Assembly (NCBI GenBank): GCA_021496925.1
Contig: CP053915.1
Coordinates: 1,674,001-1,738,000, forward strand
Direction: 5' to 3'
Source of the DNA: Acidovorax sp. YS12
Lineage (GTDB): Bacteria; Pseudomonadota; Gammaproteobacteria; Burkholderiales; Burkholderiaceae_C
DNA: 64,000 nucleotides
Shown: positions 26,421 through 33,873 of the stretch, one piece after another
How the letters are laid out: each line of letters starts with the position of its first letter
Position numbering within the stretch: the stretch's first letter is position 1
The notes under the pieces: generated by a model
What the model was told of the DNA's origin: nothing
What the model saw: only the letters and a program-made list of their open reading frames with translations
Databases searched by the model: none
Made by a program: the position numbers and the translations under genes

Positions 26421-26924
26421 ATGCCCCAGGCCTTTTTCCGCAAGGCGTTCGGGCATTGGCTCGGGCAGAACCGCCACCGCTTCCAGCGCCCACCCCGCAT
26501 CACGTTGCAGCGCAGGGACTACCTGGAACTGAGCTTCCAGGGCGTAACACCGCAGATCAAAGGTTTCATTTCCAGGAACGGCACGTCATTTCATATCTGG
26601 CATGGGGGCCAGGTCATTGACATGCTGAACGACATCGACATCGTGGAACGCCGCCGCAGTGATAACAGGCATTGCTGCGCACTGTGCCTGGAGCCCGTTG
26701 ATAACTACGCTTCAAGACAGGAACTGTGGGAACGGCATTGCTTCGGGCCCATGCTGGAATGGGCCAACGCATTCTTTCAACCGGGGCAGTGGCTGCATAT
26801 CACGGTGCTCCATGGCGGCTCCAGTTGGGCGCAAATCAAGCCCCACGGCGGCTGCCGCCAGGATTCAGAGCGCCTTGGGCTTTCAGGCGCCTGGCCTGTG
26901 CTATTGAACAGCACCCGCGAATGA
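26421..26924 (+). CDS. Unknown small Cys/His-containing protein coupled to the SIR2 gene
   Basis: 167 residues; family not recognised. It starts 2 bp after the SIR2 stop (TGAACATG), so it is almost certainly co-translated. The middle carries RHCCALCLEPVDNYASRQELWERHC, a possible metal site (C-x2-C and a later His-Cys pair), then FFQPGQWLHITVLHGGSSWAQIKPHG. The N-terminus is basic (FFRKAFGHWLGQNRHRFQRP). There are no membrane segments or signal peptide. The last 24 bp overlap the 3' end of the convergent nuclease gene. Because of the tight coupling it may be a partner or an inhibitor of the SIR2 protein, which is inference only. Confidence 0.6.
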   Translation: MPQAFFRKAFGHWLGQNRHRFQRPPRITLQRRDYLELSFQGVTPQIKGFISRNGTSFHIWHGGQVIDMLNDIDIVERRRSDNRHCCALCLEPVDNYASRQELWERHCFGPMLEWANAFFQPGQWLHITVLHGGSSWAQIKPHGGCRQDSERLGLSGAWPVLLNSTRE

Positions 26925-28196
26925 AGGGGGTAATTTCTGGAAATCCTCGTAGCAAGACTTAAAGCAAGACCATATTACATCAGCCAATGCGTCAGCCAGA
27001 TCATGTGATTCACCCTGATTATCAATATGAATTCTCAGAATACCATCCGAATCCCAATCCAGCAGTGGCCGCAGAAGAGAAATTTCACGCAAATCCGCCC
27101 AACCAACCCAACCCCACCAAAGATCCGGCTTCAATCCAATACTTCGTAATTTTTCTTGAATCTCTGCGGCAACGGGCGATGAGCCATCTCGCACCCTCGC
27201 TGGCGCCCCCCAGCCAAAGTAGCCCTCTGACCCATCAAACTTCAATTCAGCGATACAACAGTACCCCGGGTGGCCTCCTCGTGGAACCAGTCCAAGCCAT
27301 GCTTCATTCTGGACGGCGATGCCCACAGTCCATTGGCGTTCTGCAGCAGTGCCTTTCAGTTTTTGATCAAGCGCGGAAATCACATTCTCCCGAAAGCTCT
27401 TTTTTATTGTATCCAGCACACCTTTCAAGTGCTCCCGCACATCCAAAGCCGCTGCCAGATTTCCGGAATCCTGCAGCAATTCGGTAATTTTTTTATTCTC
27501 CAAAGCCATCTCTTCACTTCCTTTTGCTGCGCGATAGATGCCATGGCACAGCCGGACATATTGATTGACCGTCACCTTGAGTGAAACAGCGGTTTCCGGA
27601 CAATCCGCCAAGCCATCTTCGAGTACCATGGCCAGATCCGCATACGACATGCGCACATATTCATTGCCGTTGGCAGTAATTCCGTGGCGCCCATCAGGCG
27701 TCAAGAAAATCAGTCTCAAATTTTCCGTACCCATGCGACGGCGTCGCAGCCAATTCCAATAGCGCTCCAACTGCCTCTCACTCTCGTAATAGTTTATCTT
27801 ATTCTCAATGGCAATGGTTGTGCCGTCGCACAATTGAATCACCAGGTCGATACGTCCATCTTCCTCGGCATGCTTTTCCGTTTGAACGTGGGCCGCTACC
27901 GCATGCCGGAGCACCGTGTCTGGAAGCCCGCCCGGTTTTTCAGCCAGCCATCGCAAGAAACTGTTCAGGAACACAGCTCCCTGGTCATGCTCTGCCACAG
28001 GATCCAACAGATAGGCAATCAAGCGCGAGTGATAGTTTTCCTTATGGCCCACCCCCAGCGCATCGAAAATATTGTGGCGTTGCGCCGTCAGGGTCCGCAA
28101 CATGCGGCGCTGGATTCGATTTTCCCGAATGACCGGATTGCGCAGCAAATCCCAGACCTTCTGAAACCTCTTTTCACCATCGGCATGGGAATCCAT
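26901..28196 (-). CDS. PD-(D/E)XK nuclease superfamily protein (PDDEXK_4 type)
   Basis: 431 residues. The N-terminal half matches the PDDEXK_4 pattern: NIFDALGVGHKENYHSRLIAYLLDP (about 45-69), then the active-site set EDGRIDLVIQL and TIAIENKINYYESERQLERY (Asp at about 117; E-x-K in IENKIN at about 130), and LRLIFLTPDGRHG. The C-terminal half (about 230-431) has no family I recognise. The gene is clearly more AT-rich than its neighbours, which suggests separate acquisition. Relatives are found in restriction and phage-defence settings, but no methylase is present here. It faces away from the downstream operon and shares its upstream gap with palindrome site 2. Confidence 0.8.
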   Translation of the reverse strand: MDSHADGEKRFQKVWDLLRNPVIRENRIQRRMLRTLTAQRHNIFDALGVGHKENYHSRLIAYLLDPVAEHDQGAVFLNSFLRWLAEKPGGLPDTVLRHAVAAHVQTEKHAEEDGRIDLVIQLCDGTTIAIENKINYYESERQLERYWNWLRRRRMGTENLRLIFLTPDGRHGITANGNEYVRMSYADLAMVLEDGLADCPETAVSLKVTVNQYVRLCHGIYRAAKGSEEMALENKKITELLQDSGNLAAALDVREHLKGVLDTIKKSFRENVISALDQKLKGTAAERQWTVGIAVQNEAWLGLVPRGGHPGYCCIAELKFDGSEGYFGWGAPARVRDGSSPVAAEIQEKLRSIGLKPDLWWGWVGWADLREISLLRPLLDWDSDGILRIHIDNQGESHDLADALADVIWSCFKSCYEDFQKLPPSFAGAVQ

Positions 28197-28288
28197 GGGC
28201 TATGTCCCTCCATTATTTTTGATTACAAGCAGGGCCGCACTATACCCAGCGCCAACCACCATCACCGCGATTCAATGCACGGCTGAAA

Positions 28289-28305
28289 GCGACACATTTT
28301 GTCGC
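28289..28305. promoter_or_regulatory. 17-bp palindrome upstream of the nuclease/WYL operon (operator candidate, site 2)
   Basis: GCGACACATTTTGTCGC, with the same perfect arms GCGAC/GTCGC as site 1. It lies in the 113-bp gap between the divergent PD-(D/E)XK gene and a small ORF at 28310. GCCCATG follows within 4-10 bp in both copies. It is a candidate binding site for the WYL regulator encoded at 30794-31771. Confidence 0.6.
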
Positions 28306-28309
28306 GCCC

Positions 28310-28429
28310 ATGCTGGATGATGCTGCCACGCAAGAAATCGCCATGCCCCAACCGATCCAGACCATCGACCACATCGCCCGCACCCGGCAACACGGGGCGC
28401 GGATACGCCACCAGCAGATCAAGATATGA
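28310..28429 (+). CDS. Possible 39-residue leader protein of the nuclease/WYL operon
   Basis: A short frame from ATG 28310 to TGA 28427-28429, product beginning MLDDAATQEIAMPQPIQT and ending with a basic segment (ARTRQHGARIRHQQIKI). Its stop overlaps the start of the next gene in ATGA, a strong sign of translational coupling. It begins 5 bp after palindrome site 2, so binding there would block it. No homologue is recognised; it may be a leader peptide or the remnant of a larger gene. Confidence 0.4.
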   Translation: MLDDAATQEIAMPQPIQTIDHIARTRQHGARIRHQQIKI

Positions 28430-28893
28430 CCACGCAAAACCCAGGAACCCAGACACCCCGCATCGTCCTGCAAACCTGCACGCTGCTTGTTGCCCACTTC
28501 CGCCATCTGCTGGAGCATGGCGGCTCCGGATTTCACACGCGGCTTTTCTCGCACATGCTTCATCCGGAAGCCCAGTTCGTATTCACCGGGAGATCGATGG
28601 CCGCCCACCAGGACGTTCCAACCCACCCCGAGCATGTCGTCCCATGCGCCGTTCTGATTTCCGAGTGCAAAAGAATGATCCAGGAAGGCGCTCCCGATGC
28701 ACAGATCGCCGCCCTGCTGGCCAGGCACTGGAAGCTCGCCACGATTACCAAGGAAGAGCAAAAATGCCTCGACTACACGTGGGGCTACAAGTCCAAGATG
28801 CCGCCGGGGTGGCGCTTTGAAGAAGGCGACACGTTCGCCCGTTTTCATGCGGCAGGCATCGTGCTTGCCGAGCGGCCAAGTACCGTCTCCTGA
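28426..28893 (+). CDS. Unknown protein with an EHVVP motif (HNH-like?)
   Basis: 155 residues, start fixed by the ATGA overlap with the 28310 frame. No family is recognised with certainty. The central RSMAAHQDVPTHPEHVVPCAVLISEC resembles the first half of HNH/His-Me-finger nucleases (the EHVVP turn). It continues with ITKEEQKCLDYTWGYKSKMPPGWRFEEGDTFARFHAAGI, a compact conserved-looking stretch. No signal peptide or membrane helix. If it is a nuclease, the second metal-binding half is not obvious. It is the first substantial gene of the plus-strand operon, 15 bp before the next gene. Confidence 0.6.
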   Translation: MTTQNPGTQTPRIVLQTCTLLVAHFRHLLEHGGSGFHTRLFSHMLHPEAQFVFTGRSMAAHQDVPTHPEHVVPCAVLISECKRMIQEGAPDAQIAALLARHWKLATITKEEQKCLDYTWGYKSKMPPGWRFEEGDTFARFHAAGIVLAERPSTVS

Positions 28894-28908
28894 TGCGCCG
28901 AGGGATTC

Positions 28909-29295
28909 ATGACCCCAGAACTTGACACGCTGCTGTGCCAGCGCCACCCGCAGCTCTTCCGGCACCGCGACGCCGACCCGCAAACCCACCCCATGGGGTG
29001 GGGCCTGCGATGCGGCGATGGCTGGTTCGACCTGATCGACACCTTGTGCGAACGCCTGCAACAAGAAACCGAACACGGCGATGCGCCACAAGCGGTCACC
29101 ATGCAGGTCAAGCAGAAATGGGGACGGCTGCGCTTTGCCGTGGAACCCGCCACCGAACGCCAGCAAGCCATGATCGACCTGGCCGAGGCCCTGTCCGCGC
29201 GCCTGTGCGAGCAGTGCGGCAAGCCCGGCCAGATGCGGTCCATCAGCGGTTTTCGCACCCCGCGCTGCGCGGAACACACGCCGCCTGCGCCTTGA
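28909..29295 (+). CDS. Unknown small protein with a Zn-ribbon-like CxxC end
   Basis: 128 residues. The conserved-looking parts are MGWGLRCGDGWFDLIDTLCERL (about 28-49) and VKQKWGRLRFAV (about 67-78), followed by a helix and a C-terminal CEQCGKPGQMR...TPRCAEH segment (C-x2-C ... C-x2-H), likely to bind zinc. Small proteins of this design occur in phages and accessory regions, with no known function. It lies 15 bp after the previous gene and 5 bp before the DUF2779 gene, so it belongs to the same operon. Confidence 0.65.
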   Translation: MTPELDTLLCQRHPQLFRHRDADPQTHPMGWGLRCGDGWFDLIDTLCERLQQETEHGDAPQAVTMQVKQKWGRLRFAVEPATERQQAMIDLAEALSARLCEQCGKPGQMRSISGFRTPRCAEHTPPAP

Positions 29296-29300
29296 CTGCC

Positions 29301-30788
29301 ATGCGCGTCCTGTCCAAATCCAAGCTCTTGGCCTTGCGCCAGTGCCCCAAGCGCCTGTGGCTCGAAATCCACCAGCCCAGCGCCTGCGAAGACTCCGGCG
29401 CCACCGTCGCCACCCGCGCAGCAGGCCACCAGGTGGGCGACATCGCGCGCCAGATTTACGATCCGCAGCAGCAAGGCACGCTCATCGACCCGCAGGCCGA
29501 GGGCTTCGACGCCGCCTTCGCGCGCACCCAGGCGCTGCTGCCATCCGCCCAACCCATCTTCGAGGCAGGCTTTCGCGCCGAGGGCGCGCTGGCCTTTGCC
29601 GACGTGCTGCTGCCGACACGCCGCAACGGCTGGCGCATGGTGGAAGTGAAGTCATCCACCACCGTGAAGGACTACCACCGCGACGATGCCGCCGTGCAGT
29701 CCTTCCTCGCCCGCGCCTGCGGCGTGAAGCTGCAATCCGTCGCCATCGCGCACATCGACAACCAGTTCATCTATCCCGGCAACGGCGACTACCGGGGGCT
29801 GCTGGTGGAAGAAGACCTGACCGAAGAAGCCTTCGCCCGCGCCGACGAAGTGCGCGGCTGGATCACCGACGCACAGGCCGTGCTGGCCCGTGAAACGGCA
29901 CCGCCCATCGCCACCGGCGGCCAGTGCGGGTCGCCCTACGAATGCGGCTTCCACGCCCATTGCAGCAGCCAGGAGCCGCAGGCCCAACACCCCATCCACT
30001 GGCTGCCGCGCCCCGGCAAATTCCTCAAGGCGCACGTTGCGGAAAACACCATTACCGAGCTGCGCGACGTGCCCGACGACCTGCTCAACGCCACGCAACA
30101 GCGCGTCAAGGCCGCCACCCTGTCGGGCCAGCCCTACTTCGACCAGCCCGCCGCCGCGCAAGCCCTGGCCGCGCACAGGCTGCCCGCCTGGTTCATCGAC
30201 TTTGAAACCATCCAGTTCGCCGTGCCCCTGTGGCCCGGCACGCGGCCCTACCAGCAGATACCCTTCCAGTTCAGCGTGCACCACCTGAACCGCAACGGGC
30301 GCGCCACGCACCAGGCGTTTCTCGACCTCTCGGGCCAGAACCCCGCACAGGCCTTTGCCCAGGCCCTCATCGCCGCCTGCGGCGAGCGCGGCCCGGTCTT
30401 CGTCTACAACGCCGCGTTCGAGCGCACCCGCATCCGCGAACTGGCCGGCCGCTACCCGGCCCTGGCCCCGGCGCTGCACGCCATCCACGCGCGCATCGTC
30501 GATCTGCTGCCCATCGCCCGCGCACACTACTACCACCCGAGCCAGCAGGGAAGCTGGAGCATCAAGGCCGTGCTACCCGCCCTGTGCCCCGACCTCGGCT
30601 ACGACGCGCTCGACGGCGTGCAGGACGGTGGCGCGGCCCAGCAGGCCTACCTGGAAGCCATCGCCCCCGATGCCACCGCCGCGCGCAAGGCCGAGCTGGA
30701 GCGTCAACTGCTCGCCTACTGCCACCTCGACACCTGGGGCATGGTGCGGCTGTGGGGGGCGTTCACCCATACGCCCGTGACACACTGA
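29301..30788 (+). CDS. DUF2779 protein: Cas4/RecB-like nuclease fused to a DnaQ-like exonuclease
   Basis: 495 residues. The N-terminal half has the Cas4-like entry LSKSKLLALRQCPKRLWLE (Cys at about residue 15), the PD-(D/E)XK core FADVLLPTRRNGWRMVEVKSST (Asp at about 98, E-x-K at about 115) and a Cys cluster QCGSPYECGFHAHC (about 212-225). Together with the first Cys this could hold a 4Fe-4S cluster as in Cas4/AddB. The C-terminal half has an RNase-H-like exonuclease pattern: AWFIDFETIQF (first acidic pair, about 300), VFVYNAAFERTRI, and IVDLLPIAR with later CHLDTWGM. So it probably degrades or trims DNA or RNA ends. It sits between small unknown proteins and a WYL regulator; a role in defence or repair is likely but unproven. 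Confidence 0.82.
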   Translation: MRVLSKSKLLALRQCPKRLWLEIHQPSACEDSGATVATRAAGHQVGDIARQIYDPQQQGTLIDPQAEGFDAAFARTQALLPSAQPIFEAGFRAEGALAFADVLLPTRRNGWRMVEVKSSTTVKDYHRDDAAVQSFLARACGVKLQSVAIAHIDNQFIYPGNGDYRGLLVEEDLTEEAFARADEVRGWITDAQAVLARETAPPIATGGQCGSPYECGFHAHCSSQEPQAQHPIHWLPRPGKFLKAHVAENTITELRDVPDDLLNATQQRVKAATLSGQPYFDQPAAAQALAAHRLPAWFIDFETIQFAVPLWPGTRPYQQIPFQFSVHHLNRNGRATHQAFLDLSGQNPAQAFAQALIAACGERGPVFVYNAAFERTRIRELAGRYPALAPALHAIHARIVDLLPIARAHYYHPSQQGSWSIKAVLPALCPDLGYDALDGVQDGGAAQQAYLEAIAPDATAARKAELERQLLAYCHLDTWGMVRLWGAFTHTPVTH

Positions 30789-30793
30789 CCCGC

Positions 30794-31771
30794 ATGCCCA
30801 AGCGCCCCGACACCCTGGACACCGCCCTGCTCATGGTCGAGCTGCTGCGCCGCATCCCGCGCGGGCGCAAGATCACCACCGGCGAGCTGCACCAGCAGCT
30901 CCAGGACGCGGGCTTCGACCGCGACGTACGCACCATCCAGCGCCAGCTCGAAATCCTCAGCGAACACTTCGATATCGAGCGCGACGACCGCAGCAAGCCC
31001 TACGGCTACCGCTGGCGGGAGCGCGCCCAGGGCCTGGCCCTGGCCCAGCTCACGCCGCAGGAATCGCTGCTGCTGCAACTGGCCGAGGAACACCTGAAGT
31101 ACCTGCTGCCCATGCGGCTGATGAAGTCCATGGACGGCTTCTTCGCCCAGGCGCGGCGCAACCTGGGCGGTGGCGCCAACACAGCCCTGGAACGCGAATG
31201 GCCGCGCAAGGTGCGCGTGGTCGCCACCAGCCAGCCACTGCTGCCGCCCAGGATCGCGCCGGGCGTGCTCGAAGCCGTGAGCGAGGCGCTGTACGCCAAC
31301 CGCTGGCTGCACATCGACTACCAGAACGCCCAGGGCAAGCGCCGCCAGGCCCAGGTCATGCCCCTGGGCCTGGCCCAGCAAGGCCCGCGCCTGTACCTGG
31401 CGTGCCGCTACGAGGGCTTCGACAACGAGCGCAGTCTGGCGCTGCACCGTATCCGCAAGGCCGAGGCGTCCACACTGACCTTTGAGCGCCCGCCCGAGTT
31501 CGACCTGGCGAAGTACGAGGCCGATGGCCGCTTCGTCTTTGGCGACGGGCAGCGCGTGCGACTCACCTTCCGCATCACACGCGAGGCGGGACTGCACCTG
31601 ACGGAAACACCGCTTTCGACCGATCAGCAGGTGCGGGAGGTGGATGACGAATGGCTGGAGATTTCGGCCACCGTGGTGGACAGCGCGATGCTGGAATGGT
31701 GGCTGCGGGGGTTTGGGGAGGCGGTCACGCGGATTGAAAAAGCGGTTCTGACTGAAACATCAGGGCACTGA
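30794..31771 (+). CDS. WYL-domain transcriptional regulator
   Basis: 325 residues, ATG 5 bp after the nuclease stop. An N-terminal winged helix (RIPRGRKITTGELHQQLQDAG...VRTIQRQLEIL, about 15-60) is followed by the WYL domain with LHIDYQNAQGKRRQAQVMPLGLAQQGPRLYLACRYEG (about 177-213) and a C-terminal WCX domain (VRLTFRITREAGLHL). WYL proteins sense nucleic-acid ligands and repress defence operons such as BREX and CBASS relatives. As the last gene of the nuclease operon it probably controls it. The 17-bp palindromes at 25276 and 28289 are the natural candidates for its binding sites (inference). Confidence 0.88.
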   Translation: MPKRPDTLDTALLMVELLRRIPRGRKITTGELHQQLQDAGFDRDVRTIQRQLEILSEHFDIERDDRSKPYGYRWRERAQGLALAQLTPQESLLLQLAEEHLKYLLPMRLMKSMDGFFAQARRNLGGGANTALEREWPRKVRVVATSQPLLPPRIAPGVLEAVSEALYANRWLHIDYQNAQGKRRQAQVMPLGLAQQGPRLYLACRYEGFDNERSLALHRIRKAEASTLTFERPPEFDLAKYEADGRFVFGDGQRVRLTFRITREAGLHLTETPLSTDQQVREVDDEWLEISATVVDSAMLEWWLRGFGEAVTRIEKAVLTETSGH

Positions 31772-31831
31772 GAGGCCCTATCGCCCCAACCGCGCATCCG
31801 GCATCCGTAGCCCCAGGAAGCGCTGCCATCC

Positions 31832-31891
31832 AAACGCTATTAAAAAAGAAGCCACTTGCGCTTGCTGCGCAAGGGTTTGTGGCCTATTCGG
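31832..31891. repeat. Family 1 dispersed inverted repeat, copy 6
   Basis: AACGCTATTAAAAAAGAAGCC, then CACTTGCGCTTG-CTGCG-CAAGGGTTTGTGGCC, lying between the convergent WYL regulator and tusA genes. It may act as a shared terminator. Confidence 0.65.
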
Positions 31892-31900
31892 CTTGCAACC

Positions 31901-32128
31901 TCAACGCCGCCGCAGCACGTGCACGTATTCCTCACCCACCGTCTGCTGCTCCACCAGCTCGTTGCCCGTCTGCTTGGCGAACGCCTGGAAGTCGCGCAGC
32001 GAGCCGCTGTCGGTGGCCAGCACCTTGAGCAGCTGGCCGCTGGCCATGTCGGCCAGGGCCTTCTTGGCCTTGAGGATGGGCAGCGGACAGTTGAGGCCGC
32101 GCGTATCGATTTCCTTGTGGATGTCCAT
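31901..32128 (-). CDS. tusA: TusA-family sulfur carrier protein
   Basis: 75 residues, the standard length. The sulfur-carrying Cys is in RGLNCPLPILKAKKAL (the CPxP motif, Cys at about residue 14). TusA accepts sulfur from IscS-type desulfurases and hands it on to tRNA thiolation or other sulfur pathways. It is followed upstream by a Nudix gene 5 bp away and then cysM, so the three minus-strand genes (cysM, Nudix, tusA) form a sulfur-flavoured run. Whether they are one operon is uncertain because a family 1 repeat separates cysM from the Nudix gene. Confidence 0.92.
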   Translation of the reverse strand: MDIHKEIDTRGLNCPLPILKAKKALADMASGQLLKVLATDSGSLRDFQAFAKQTGNELVEQQTVGEEYVHVLRRR

Positions 32129-32133
32129 GTCTT

Positions 32134-32697
32134 TCAGTCCTTCGGCAGGCCCAGCCCGCGCCGGCGCTCCTCATTTTCCTCGGCCGTGAAGAAAACCGGC
32201 TCATGTCCGCGCGTGCGCAGCCAGTCGGCCAGCGCATAGCCCGTGCCGGCGGGCCAGCACTTGAGCTCGTGCAGGTCGTACAGGCGCCAGTCCACCAGCT
32301 CGGGCGAGAGCCTGACCTCGCCGCGCGCCACGACGTGGTAGGCGATGATGACCTGGTTCATGCGCAGGAACTCGTAGGCGCCGACGATGCGGCACGACAG
32401 CACGTCGAGGTTGGTTTCTTCCTTCACTTCGCGCGCGATGCCCTCCTGGGGCGACTCGCCCGCCTCCATGAAGCCGGTGATGAGCGCGAACATCTTCGGC
32501 GGCCAGGCGGCGTTGCGCGCCAGCAGCACCTTGCCGTCCAGCTCGACGATGGCGGCCAGTACCGGGGTGGGGTTGTTCCAGTGCGTCCAGCCGCAGGCGG
32601 GGCAGCGCAGGCGCTCCTTGTCGCCGCCGTCCTCGGCCATGACGATGGGGGCGAGCGCCGTGGCGCAGTGGGGGCAGAAGCGGGTTTCGTAGTGCAT
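32134..32697 (-). CDS. Nudix hydrolase with zinc ribbon (NudC-like)
   Basis: 187 residues. A zinc ribbon opens the protein (CPHCATAL ... CPACGW, Cys at about 8, 11, 32, 35). The Nudix box is GFMEAGESPQEGIAREVKEETNL (about 72-94, quoted for its G-x5-E-x7-REVKEE pattern), with Asn replacing the usual final Gly. Relatives hydrolyse NADH or ADP-ribose-type substrates. This protein is shorter than E. coli NudC and lacks its N-terminal domain. The ATG at 32697 is chosen because the Cys pair follows directly. It lies 5 bp before tusA. Confidence 0.85.
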   Translation of the reverse strand: MHYETRFCPHCATALAPIVMAEDGGDKERLRCPACGWTHWNNPTPVLAAIVELDGKVLLARNAAWPPKMFALITGFMEAGESPQEGIAREVKEETNLDVLSCRIVGAYEFLRMNQVIIAYHVVARGEVRLSPELVDWRLYDLHELKCWPAGTGYALADWLRTRGHEPVFFTAEENEERRRGLGLPKD

Positions 32698-32708
32698 TGC
32701 TCTTGTTC

Positions 32709-32756
32709 TTATAGCTGTTTGCGCTTGTCCATCAAGGGCTGGAGGGCTTTTTTGCC
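32709..32756. repeat. Family 1 dispersed inverted repeat, copy 7
   Basis: ATAGCTGTTTGCGCTTGTCC and ATCAAGGGCTGGAGGGCTTTTTTG, between the cysM stop and the Nudix start. The CTTTTTT run after the arm on the plus strand resembles a terminator end. Confidence 0.65.
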
Positions 32757-33674
32757 TCAAGCCGGGAAGACGCCGGTGGACAGGTAGCGGTCGCCGCGGT
32801 CGCACACCACGAAGACGATGGTGGCGTTGCGCTCGCGCGCCGCGATCTGCTGCGCCACCCAGCAGGCGCCAGCGGCGGAAATGCCGCCGAAGATGCCCTC
32901 CTCGCGCGCCAGGCGGCGGCACATGTCCTCGGCGTCGTCCTGGCGCACATACACCAGTTCATCCACCAGGCGCGGCTCGTAGATCTTGGGCAGGTACTCC
33001 TCGGGCCACTTGCGGATGCCGGGAATACGCGAGCCCTCTTGCGGCTGGGCGCCCACGATCTGGACCGCCGGGTTCTTCTCCTTGAGGAACCGCGCCACGC
33101 CGGTGATGGTGCCGGTCGTGCCCATGGCGCTGACGAAGTGGGTGATGCGCCCTCCGGTCTGCTCCCACAGCTCGGGGCCGGTGGTCTCGTAGTGGATGCG
33201 CGGGTTGTCCGGGTTGGCGAACTGGTCGAGCACGCGGCCCTTGCCCTGCCTGACCATGGTATCGGCGAGGTCGCGGGCGTACTCCATGCCCCCGCTCTTG
33301 GGCGTCAGGATGAGTTCGGCGCCAAAGGCCTTCATGGTCTGGGCGCGCTCGATGGACAGGTCCTCGGGCATGACCAGCACCATGCGGTAGCCCTTGATGG
33401 CCGCCGCCATGGCCAGCGCGATGCCGGTGTTGCCCGAGGTGGCCTCGATCAGCGTGTCGCCGGGCTTGATCTCGCCACGCTCCTCGGCGCGCCGGATCAT
33501 CGACAGCGCGGGCCGGTCCTTCACCGAGCCCGCGGGATTGTTGCCCTCGAGCTTGCCCAGCACCACGTTGCACCGCGCCTGGTTGTCCTGCGCGCCGATG
33601 CGTTGCAACGCAACCAGCGGCGTGCGGCCGATCGCGTCCTCGATGGTGGGGTAGTGCTTGGTGTGTGAAGTCAT
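32757..33674 (-). CDS. cysM: Cysteine synthase B
   Basis: 305 residues. It makes cysteine (or S-sulfocysteine with thiosulfate) from O-acetylserine using pyridoxal phosphate. The PLP Lys is in NPAGSVKDRPAL (about 50-61); the phosphate loop TSGNTGIAL and the CysM-type IHYETTGPELWEQTGGRITHFVSAMGTTGT (parts: TTGPE, AMGTTGT) are intact. The ATG at 33674 faces away from tRNA-Leu 42 bp off. It is close in length and motifs to beta-proteobacterial CysM rather than CysK. Confidence 0.93.
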   Translation of the reverse strand: MTSHTKHYPTIEDAIGRTPLVALQRIGAQDNQARCNVVLGKLEGNNPAGSVKDRPALSMIRRAEERGEIKPGDTLIEATSGNTGIALAMAAAIKGYRMVLVMPEDLSIERAQTMKAFGAELILTPKSGGMEYARDLADTMVRQGKGRVLDQFANPDNPRIHYETTGPELWEQTGGRITHFVSAMGTTGTITGVARFLKEKNPAVQIVGAQPQEGSRIPGIRKWPEEYLPKIYEPRLVDELVYVRQDDAEDMCRRLAREEGIFGGISAAGACWVAQQIAARERNATIVFVVCDRGDRYLSTGVFPA

Positions 33675-33686
33675 ACGCCACTACTG

Positions 33687-33695
33687 TGCCATAAT
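33687..33695 (+). promoter_or_regulatory. Extended -10 promoter of tRNA-Leu
   Basis: TGCCATAAT (TG-n-CATAAT) sits in an AT-rich patch 22 bp before the mature tRNA. No good -35 is visible, as is usual for extended -10 promoters. Confidence 0.5.
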
Positions 33696-33716
33696 TTAAA
33701 GCTTCACGAATTCCCC

Positions 33717-33801
33717 GCCGGAGTGGTGAAATTGGTAGACGCAGGGGACTCAAAATCCCCCGCCGCAAGGCGTGCCGGTTCGATTCCGGCCTCCGGCACC
33801 A
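33717..33801 (+). tRNA. tRNA-Leu (anticodon CAA)
   Basis: 85 nt with an encoded CCA end. Acceptor stem GCCGGAG (33717-33723) pairs with CTCCGGC (33791-33797), discriminator A, CCA at 33799-33801. Anticodon arm GGGGA-CTCAAAA-TCCCC gives CAA, reading UUG. The long variable arm CGCCGCAAGGCG is typical of leucine tRNAs, and the T-arm GCCGGTTCGATTCCGGC is intact. Confidence 0.97.
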
Positions 33802-33806
33802 GAAAC

Positions 33807-33840
33807 AAAGCCGCATGCCTGTCAGGCATGCGGCTTTTTT
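33807..33840 (+). terminator. Intrinsic terminator after tRNA-Leu
   Basis: CCGCATGCC-TGTCA-GGCATGCGG (33811-33833), preceded by AAAG and followed by CTTTTTT. The A-rich 5' side would let it also serve the convergent gene at 33874. Confidence 0.9.
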
Positions 33841-33873
33841 CATGGCGGGCAGGCCGTACCTGCCCCAGGACGC

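Noticed and set aside
28240..29277. A 345-codon minus-strand frame opposite the 28426 and 28909 genes
   Set aside because: No domain; the plus-strand genes have coupled starts and stops and better coding character.
28426..31771. CRISPR-Cas remnant because of the Cas4-like domain
   Set aside because: No repeat-spacer array and no other cas gene is visible; the protein has the DUF2779 layout with a DnaQ-like half.
33717..33801. tRNA-Leu as the integration site of the accessory block
   Set aside because: The block ends at 31771, nearly 2 kb away, with housekeeping tusA and cysM between; no direct repeat of the tRNA end was seen at the other border and no integrase is present.
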